From the NCBI GenBank assembly GCA_029339505.1, contig JAQISU010000003.1, positions 22,223,001-22,287,000 on the forward strand: a stretch of DNA of 64,000 nucleotides, written 5' to 3'. This stretch comes from Unio delphinus (taxonomy: Eukaryota; Mollusca; Bivalvia; Unionida; Unionidae). Shown one piece after another: positions 57,306-64,000 of the stretch. The notes beneath the pieces were generated by a model. That model saw only the letters and a program-made list of their open reading frames with translations. It ran no database searches and was not told the origin of the DNA. A program made the position numbers and the translations under genes. Each line of letters begins with the position of its first letter. The stretch's first letter is position 1.

Positions 57306-57790
57306 TTTTATTTTAGTCAATAATATTGAAAGTTATGGGGAAATACAGCAATATTTTTATGTTAGTAAATAATATTACTATATAACTGATAATAAATCTT
57401 TATTTTTATTTTGGCAAATAATATTTGCATTATGGGAAATTATGCAAATTTTTATTTTAGCCAATAAATTATAAAATTTTTATTTAGTGGAAAATACAGT
57501 ATTTTCATTTTAGCAAATTATATCATTTTAAGAGAAAATGCACTTGCATCTTTCTTTTAGGAAATACTATTGTCATTTAGGGAAAAATATGATTTCTTAT
57601 AATAGTAAATAATACATGCATTATCATTCTAGGGAAAATAAAGTAATTTTTTATTTTAGTAAATAATATTATCATTTAGAGGAAACTAAAGGAATTTTTT
57701 ATTTTGCTAAATAATATCATTCTGGGAAAAATAAAGGAATTTTTTATTTTGCTTAATAATATTATCATTCTAGAGATCAGTGAAGCAGCA
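57306..57790. repeat. Degenerate AT-rich tandem region of about 50-58 bp
   Basis: About 8 loose units of TTTTATTTTAGCAAATAATA, TTATCATTCTAGGGAAAATA. Confidence 0.75.
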
Positions 57791-60296
57791 GTATTTTCTC
57801 ATTGATTTTTTTTATGTGAAACATTTTACTGCATTTTGAATATGGCATAGGGAGACATTAGTATTTCGATGCAGTCAAGAAAGCCTTTATTGTATGCGAC
57901 CCATTAATTTTTTAGGGGTGGGGTGGGGGTTTGGTGGGGTTGGGGGAACACAACTATTAATTGGGTTGACTTTCATGGTGTTTACATGATACAGATTGCC
58001 ATGCCATCATAGTTAAGTTTAATAAAATAATTAATTAATTAATTAGTTAATTCCACAAAGTATATTGTGTGACAAAAGATTTTTGCTGTTACAACCCTTT
58101 GAATTTGGTACCTATCTTTAATAAAATATGTAATTAGAAACTTTCATTGGTTACCATGCCAGATTTGTAATCAGAATGGTGTATAGTTGAATCCAGCTTG
58201 GGTCACGTTGTCAGCTGCTTAATTCTATCTCTTGGTACAAAACTTGAATCAAAGTGATTTTACCTGATATAATATATCAGATGTTGATGTATATGTACTG
58301 TTAAAAGATAATAAATCAGTGAATCAGATTCTAACAAAAGTGCAATTCAGATAAATAATAGTACATAATGGCACAGGTAAATAATAGTACATAATGGCAC
58401 AGGTAATATATAACAGCTTAATCAATTATTCTATCAGCCTTTAGGTTCCTGATTTTTCATTTTCATTTTATTTACTTCTTGATGATTATGGCCTTGGATT
58501 TGTTAAGTCATTTATTACTCAATTCCTGATCTGCCCAATAGATTTTTTCAACAAACAGTAATCACTGGTTGTCACACAGTTTGTTATAAATTGTTTCAAT
58601 TTTTTTTCCCCCTTCAAAGTTAAAGATCTTTATCATGGTCAAGAGTTATGTCCCCTTCTATAAACAGTGTAATATAGTAGCGGTGTTGTTAGTTTTCAAC
58701 AAGACAATTAATGCATTGACATGGATAATGTGTATTGGAATAGTTGGATATTCATAGAGGGAGCAGATTTATGCTTCACCTAATTAGTACATAAACCAAG
58801 CACGTGGATAAAACAATGCAAAATACAGTCGAACAGGTGTAATAAAAGCCCAGTGTTGTTAGAGATACTGAAGTGTAGTGTAAGCAGGATTATATGCCAG
58901 TAGCTCTGGTCAGAGGTGGGGATGAAGGTTACTGAAAAATGGGAGGGAAGGAGTCTGTATTTTGTTGTGCTACTGGTAAGAAATTATATTTCTTTATCCA
59001 TTCTTTTTAACCTTTTCATTTTTTTTTTTAAATAGAAAGTACAAGAGTTAAATATCCAGAGGAGTTTGTGAAAGTTTTGTCTTTATGGTCAAATCTAATG
59101 AAACTTATGATTTTTGTTTTTTCTTCCTTTTTGGCATGTATGACAGGTTATTCTCATATGATAGTGCTTGTCATAATATTGTTGGTCCTGTATTACATGT
59201 TTATTTTCAAACTAACATTTTTAAAGGACGAGGGTTTTTCAAACATTTTTTGAAGTGGCAGTTAAAATATGTTATCAAACAAATAGGTTAAGAATTTGTT
59301 TTCTTCTGAACTCTAATGTGAGTATTCTTACAAACCCATTAGGTATTTTTAACACTCCAAAACCGCCTTGTTTATTTAATACATGGAAGTATAATACCAC
59401 ATTAGGTTCTATTAACATGCCAAAGATCAGTTCCCATTATGATTTTAATTCAAGGAGGGCTAGGACCCCATTATGTCCTTCACTATGAAGAATAGTTCCT
59501 TTTTTAATACAAATTTATATTAGTTGAAAATCTTTAAAGCACATTTTCCCCAAAACTGTTGTCTCCAAGGTTTTAGTCCAAATGGGCCGGAATCTCAAGG
59601 CCATTTTAAGGGGGAATTTTCAGTTGTTTGGGTATGATCATTCTGGGTCAGGTGGATAGGCTAGTCTTGTGTCATCAGTATTACATCATTTAATGGGGCA
59701 GTATTTTTGGGCATCCAGTCTGTGTGATAATTAACAAAATATATTGTGAAGTAAATTCATTTTGGTCCAGATTTTTTTCTCTTCGATCCAGAATACATAT
59801 ATATTTTTATTTGCATTAATTTTTACTGATATTAAATTTATTTAATAACTAATGAGCAGAGTGGAGGGCTTGGGAGTTTCTTAAAAACCAATTTTTTAAA
59901 AAAAATGGATAAAACACTGCTCTCTATACAACTTGCATTTAGATAACTTATTAACCTGCTTTTAAAATTGTATGTGGCATGGAGCCCATTTTAAAAAAAT
60001 ATAAAAATATAAATCAACATCAGCCCCTTTGTGTTGAGTGTGAAGAAAATCGAAATAAAAATTGGTAAATGAAAACTTGTTATATTGCCTGTTTTATCGT
60101 TGAAAATCAGCTGGTGACTGAAATGTTTGAATCAACATTGTCAAGATTTGCAAGTTTTAGATATAAATAACATTTTAGATTTTATTGCAAACATGTTTCA
60201 CAGTACATGTACGCTGTAAATATAATTATGTGGCAAAAAAGTCATCAATGAATGATAAATTCTGCTGCAATGTGAACAGGTGGCAAGAAAGTCTGT

Positions 60297-60300
<4 letters not shown>
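57791..60300. other. Unique sequence, no gene recognised
   Basis: 2.5 kb without arrays. Short frames (59068-59488) have no domain. A family-C-like SINE head may lie at 58140-58250 (ACCATGCCAGATTTGTAATC, AGTTGAATCCAGCTTGGGTC). A 27-bp motif TAAATAATAGTACATAATGG is tandemly duplicated near 58352-58400. Confidence 0.4.

Positions 60301-60327
<27 letters not shown>
60301..60327. repeat. (CA)n microsatellite
   Basis: About 13 CA units. Confidence 0.95.
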
Positions 60328-60332
<5 letters not shown>

Positions 60333-60339
60333 GGTCTAA

Positions 60340-60432
60340 AATGCTGTCCGTTACAGATCACTGCCATCTCACCTCTGTCTGTGTGGGTTCGAGTCTCACC
60401 TCTGTCTGTGTGGGTTCGAGTCTAAGATTCAG
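60340..60432 (+). mobile_element. SINE family B fragment with duplicated box B (copy 8)
   Basis: TGCTGTCCGTTACAGATCAC is followed by TCTCACCTCTGTCTGTGTGG plus GTTCGAG, present twice in tandem (60367 and 60394, period 27), then TCTAAGATTC. The head start and 3' half are missing. Confidence 0.85.
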
Positions 60433-60689
60433 TTAATATAGTTATTGTTTGACATTGTCTTTGATTTGTTATGTACATGTTGTAGACATGCAATGATAAC
60501 TCATTGCAATGCAGTTCATGGGAACATGAATGAGACCAATCTGACATTGTACTGGGATATGTTACAAGTTATGGAGAAGACCAATCCCACTTTGTACTTG
60601 GATATATTATAGGTAAAGTTAACTTGTATTACATGTATAATAAGCCTGCTGTATGCAAAGTCACATGTTAATAATGGATGTCAGATCTA

Positions 60690-60694
60690 TCTAC

Positions 60695-60791
<97 letters not shown>

Positions 60792-60868
60792 ATACATACA
60801 TACATACATACATACATACATACATACATACATACATACATACATACATACATACATACATACATACA
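60690..60868. repeat. Compound (CTAT)n-(CTGT)n-(CATA)n microsatellite
   Basis: Three tetranucleotide tracts in series. Open frames through them are by-products. Confidence 0.98.
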
Positions 60869-61361
60869 TGTGTATGTATGTGCTTGCAAGCATGTGTATG
60901 TATGTGCTTGCATATGTACATACAGACTGACTGGATGCAATCCATGCATGCATGTGTTATGTACAATGTATGTATACAAGTTTAACTGCATCTTTGATAG
61001 CCATAAGTTTTTAGTCCCTTTTATTCAACATCAGTGTGAAACAAAGTAGATTGACAGCTAGTGAAGATGGTATAGCTGAAGAGTACATACCTGTTTTGTA
61101 TTGGTGATAGCAGCAGTTATACTCTTTCTAATAGCCAGAATAAACTTTCCAATACCCAGTACTTATTCTTTTAAAAAATCCATGTTTTAAATAATGGGGA
61201 ATATTTAATAAAAATAGGAATGAAGACATAATGATGTTTTATTATTGCATACATTATTTTTGCACTTTCTCTTGATTTGTTTTGGTGCCATTAATTTTGT
61301 ATAATAGCAGGATTTAGTGAGTTGTGTTTTCTAGCCCAGAACACCATATTGCTTACTGATC

Positions 61362-61468
61362 AGCCATAAAAAGTTGCGTTTATTTAAGAAAGTTGTAGAA
61401 CAAAAGTAACACATAATGTAATATTATTGTCAGGTTAAAGTATACATGTCATTACAAGAGATTACATG
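61362..61468 (+). repeat. Local duplication, copy 1
   Basis: GATCAGCCATAAAAAGTTGC through AAGTAACACATAATGTAATA and GTCATTACAAGAGAT. Matched at 62851-62925, where about 33 bp between two AAAAGT repeats are missing. Confidence 0.9.
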
Positions 61469-61526
61469 CTTTCTGGACACTTGTATGTGTAAGCTATTAT
61501 TATTATTAGCCATGACACCATATATG

Positions 61527-61718
61527 CAGAGGCGTAGCTGGGGGTGGGGAGCAGGGGGGTACATATGTCCCCGGGCACCAAGGTACAGGGGCACCAAAAT
61601 GAGGCTTACAACGTTACATTATAATAAGTAAACAAGGGTAATAAATCGGTCACAAGATCGCTGGGGCGCCAGTTTTATAGTTCGTCCCCGGGCGCAAAAT
61701 ATCATCGCTACGCCTCTG
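61527..61718 (+). mobile_element. Non-autonomous hAT element, family 4 (192 bp)
   Basis: Perfect 12-bp ends CAGAGGCGTAGC flanked by the 8-bp duplication CATATATG (61519-61526, 61719-61726). The GC-rich interior contrasts with the AT-rich host DNA and holds two GTCCCCGGGC direct repeats. The CAGAG tip fits the hAT pattern. Confidence 0.95.
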
Positions 61719-61726
61719 CATATATG

Positions 61727-62402
61727 TAAAAATCTAAATATGTAATATGAATCGAAATGACTGATTGACAGTCCAAAGAATTTAGTCTCTAATTGCTAGT
61801 ACTCTATTTTATGCCTGTTAATAAATAACAGTTAAAAGTTACTATCCCAATAACAATATATTTTGTCCTTGGTTCGTTAATTTCTTTACCATATAAACTT
61901 GTGATTCATAGGTATAATGAATACTTCATTCCCTTTGACACACACTTGACTGTAGACTCAGAAATACCAAAATGTTGGAGTGCTTTGTGAATGCTTGAGA
62001 TGTTACAGGTATAGTTCAGTGTCAGACAAATGGTTGAAATGCCAGAACTGGCACTGCATCTTGCTTTGTATGCGTGATGAAAAGACAGGCAGCCATGGTT
62101 TTCAGTTCAGCAGAAGTCATAAGGTTTCAACAGACAAATATACTTATGTTCATAATTTGTTATGTGAAGAAGAAATGCTAAGACATTTAGAGATTTACCA
62201 GCAATGTTTAAGATCCAGCAAATGCCAGAATACTTGTTAAGTTTCCTTCCAGTAGGTGTAGTGAACAATATCAAATGGCAATGCATACTCCAAATACATT
62301 GCATATCAGATATCTATAAGTAGAGAGTTTATCCATCTGTGGATATTTTCAGTAGGATTTTTGTGATGGTACTAGTTTTATTGAAACTTTATTAATATTA
62401 GC
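61727..62402. other. Unique sequence, no gene recognised
   Basis: An 86-codon frame (61980-62240) with several Cys residues has no recognised domain or start context. Confidence 0.4.
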
Positions 62403-63080
62403 TAGTGTTGTTCTGATTATCGAGTATAATCAATCATCAGTTGGTTGAGTAAACCAATAAGATAATCGATTGTGAACTCCATAATTGATTGTGTGTAAAG
62501 GGAGACTACTTTTTATGTGTATGCAAAGCACAAAGGTTACTAAAACTCCCAGCCACTAAAGTTGACCTGAAATTTATTAATCCCTTCACAACTGCAAATA
62601 AAACACCTTATGATTCATAATTAGGAACATATAGTCATTATTACATGGTCAAGTTGTTAAATTGTAGAGTTAATAAATTTTAACATATTTTGTTGATTTG
62701 TTTCAGTTAAATTGCAACATCTTTTGTACTATTTATAAACACTGATAAACAAGAAAATCATGTCTTTCTATACTTTAAATTATAGACACTTCACATATGA
62801 ATGAAAGAATTTTCAGGGGATTGAAACAGTATTTCAGTTACATATGACTCGATCAGCCATAAAAAGTAACACATAATGTAATATTATTGTCAGGTTAAAG
62901 TATACATGTCATTACAAGAAATAACTCCTGTACATTTATAAACATATTGAACTCTTGATCAAAGATATAACTGTGTAACAAAAATTAAAATTTGCTCTTA
63001 GTAACCGATTATAATAGATGATCAGTTAGTTAAAGGGAACTGATTAATGATTACGAATTTCTGACCGATTCCCATCACTA
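62403..63080 (+). mobile_element. Degenerate hAT element, family 5 (678 bp)
   Basis: Ends TAGTGTTGTTCTGATTATCG and CGATTCCCATCACTA are imperfect inverted repeats of the animal hAT type TAGTGxTGGGAATCG. The flanks ATATTAGC (62395-62402) and ATATTAAC (63081-63088) are an 8-bp duplication with one mismatch. Subterminal TAATCGATT-like motifs occur at both ends. Inside lies a copy of the local sequence at 61362-61468. Confidence 0.7.
62851..62925 (+). repeat. Local duplication, copy 2 (with 33-bp deletion)
   Basis: Nearly identical to 61362-61468 apart from the missing segment. It lies inside the family 5 hAT element. Confidence 0.9.
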
Positions 63081-63088
63081 ATATTAAC

Positions 63089-63517
63089 AGACTGTACAAC
63101 AATATTCTTTATTAGTGAATAATATGTCAGCACATCCATACAGCGCAACACAATTTATCGGAGTATTCATTTATTAAATGTCATTTTGCATACATAGGAA
63201 ATCTGAACTTACAACCTCCTGTTGGATTTCAGATCCTCTGCCACTTAGTGAATCTTTAAAAATGAGATGCAGCCGAAAATCTCTTGGAGCTAAATCAGTC
63301 ATGTATAGAGGAAACGTTTTGTGTGTTGTGGTCCTTTGGGAAGTTGGTTGGGATGGCACTGGTTTGTTGTCATGGATACCTTGGGCAATGTCATGGATGG
63401 GTGGTATGGTAGTATTCCAAACTTATGGCAACATTTTGGAGTCATCCAAATGTCAAATGACAATAGCCGAGTCAGGCACAGGTACCTGGATGACCAGAAC
63501 TTTCGCATTGAAAACAA
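63089..63517. other. Unique sequence, no gene recognised
   Basis: Open frames on both strands (63178-63535) run into the array to the right and have no recognised domain. The AACCTCCTGTTGGATTTCAG stretch is weakly tRNA-like on the minus strand. Confidence 0.35.
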
Positions 63518-64000
63518 AAAGCATATAAAACTCACTAGACAGTCAGACTATATCAAGCATATAAAACTCACTAGACAGTCAGACTATATCAAGCATATAA
63601 AACTCACTAGACAGTCAGACTATATCAAGCATATAAAACTCACTAGACAGTCAGACTATATCAAGCATATAAAACTCACTAGACAGTCAGACTATATCAA
63701 GCATATAAAACTCACTAGACAGTCAGACTATATCAAGCATATAAAACTCACTGGACAGTCAGACTATATCAAGCATATAAAACTCACTAGACAGTCAGAC
63801 TATATCAAGCATATAAAACTCACTAGACAGTCAGACTATATCAAGCATATAAAACTAGACAGTCAGACTATATCAAGCATATAAAACTCACTAGACAGTC
63901 AGACTATATCAAGCATATAAAACTAGACAGTCAGACTATATCAAGCATATAAAACTCACTAGACAGTCAGACTATATCAAGCATATAAAACTCACTAGAC
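63518..64000. repeat. 36-bp minisatellite running off the right edge
   Basis: At least 13 nearly identical units of AAGCATATAAAACTCACTAG plus ACAGTCAGACTATATC. Two units (near 63843 and 63911) lack the four bases CTCA. The plus frame reads HIKLTRQSDYIK repeatedly because 36 is twelve codons. The true length is unknown. Confidence 0.96.

Noticed and set aside
60690..60868. Repetitive YLSI/YIHT frames
   Set aside because: Tetranucleotide microsatellite translated in several frames; no gene.
63174..63290. tRNA-like stretch on the minus strand
   Set aside because: Box B resemblance is weak and no second copy in the window supports a SINE call.
63321..63884. 187-codon plus frame, the longest in the window
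   Set aside because: Most of it is the 36-bp array; the non-repeat first third has no recognised domain and overlaps other open frames on both strands.

Overview
The window looks like non-coding nuclear DNA from an animal. It is AT-rich and packed with minisatellites, tRNA-derived SINEs, small DNA transposons and decayed LINE pieces. I found no convincing exon, no intact protein gene, and no intact tRNA or rRNA gene. The repeat style suggests a lophotrochozoan, perhaps a mollusc, but that is an inference from texture and not a diagnosis. Nearly every open frame longer than 60 codons either lies in a tandem array, where it exists only because the period is a multiple of three, or has no recognisable domain.

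Layout. 1-10 kb: a LINE 3' end at the left edge; a minisatellite split by a SINE; a 41-bp array split by a hAT element; a 2.5-kb array of 53-bp units with higher-order structure; a dispersed degenerate repeat; SINEs of two families. 10-20 kb: a 38-bp array, nested MITEs, a hairpin, and a block of arrays (24, 39, about 41 and 34 bp) running almost continuously from 13.9 to 17.3 kb, then a more complex unique region at 18.8-20.2 kb. 20-34 kb: AT microsatellites, arrays of 30, 27, 29, 33 and 48 bp, SINEs, MITEs and a perfect 68-bp palindrome. 34-41 kb: a MITE, a 920-bp Tigger/pogo-type element with two remnants of its transposase, a third SINE-like family, a second copy of the hAT family and a local 300-bp duplication. 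41-54 kb: more arrays, a SINE split by an 872-bp hAT element, and a full SINE with target-site duplication next to an array. 54-64 kb: a 1.2-kb reverse-strand LINE reverse-transcriptase remnant, a very uniform 67-bp array, microsatellites, two more hAT elements, and a 36-bp array that runs off the right edge.

The clearest evidence is structural. Four hAT-type insertions have paired ends with 8-bp target-site duplications that match perfectly or with one mismatch, and a fifth (62.4-63.1 kb) has weaker ends plus a 7/8 duplication. The Tigger element and several MITEs have TA duplications. Three SINEs have 10-14 bp duplications. These give a relative order of events: tandem arrays existed before some insertions, and at least one array was seeded from the end of a SINE.
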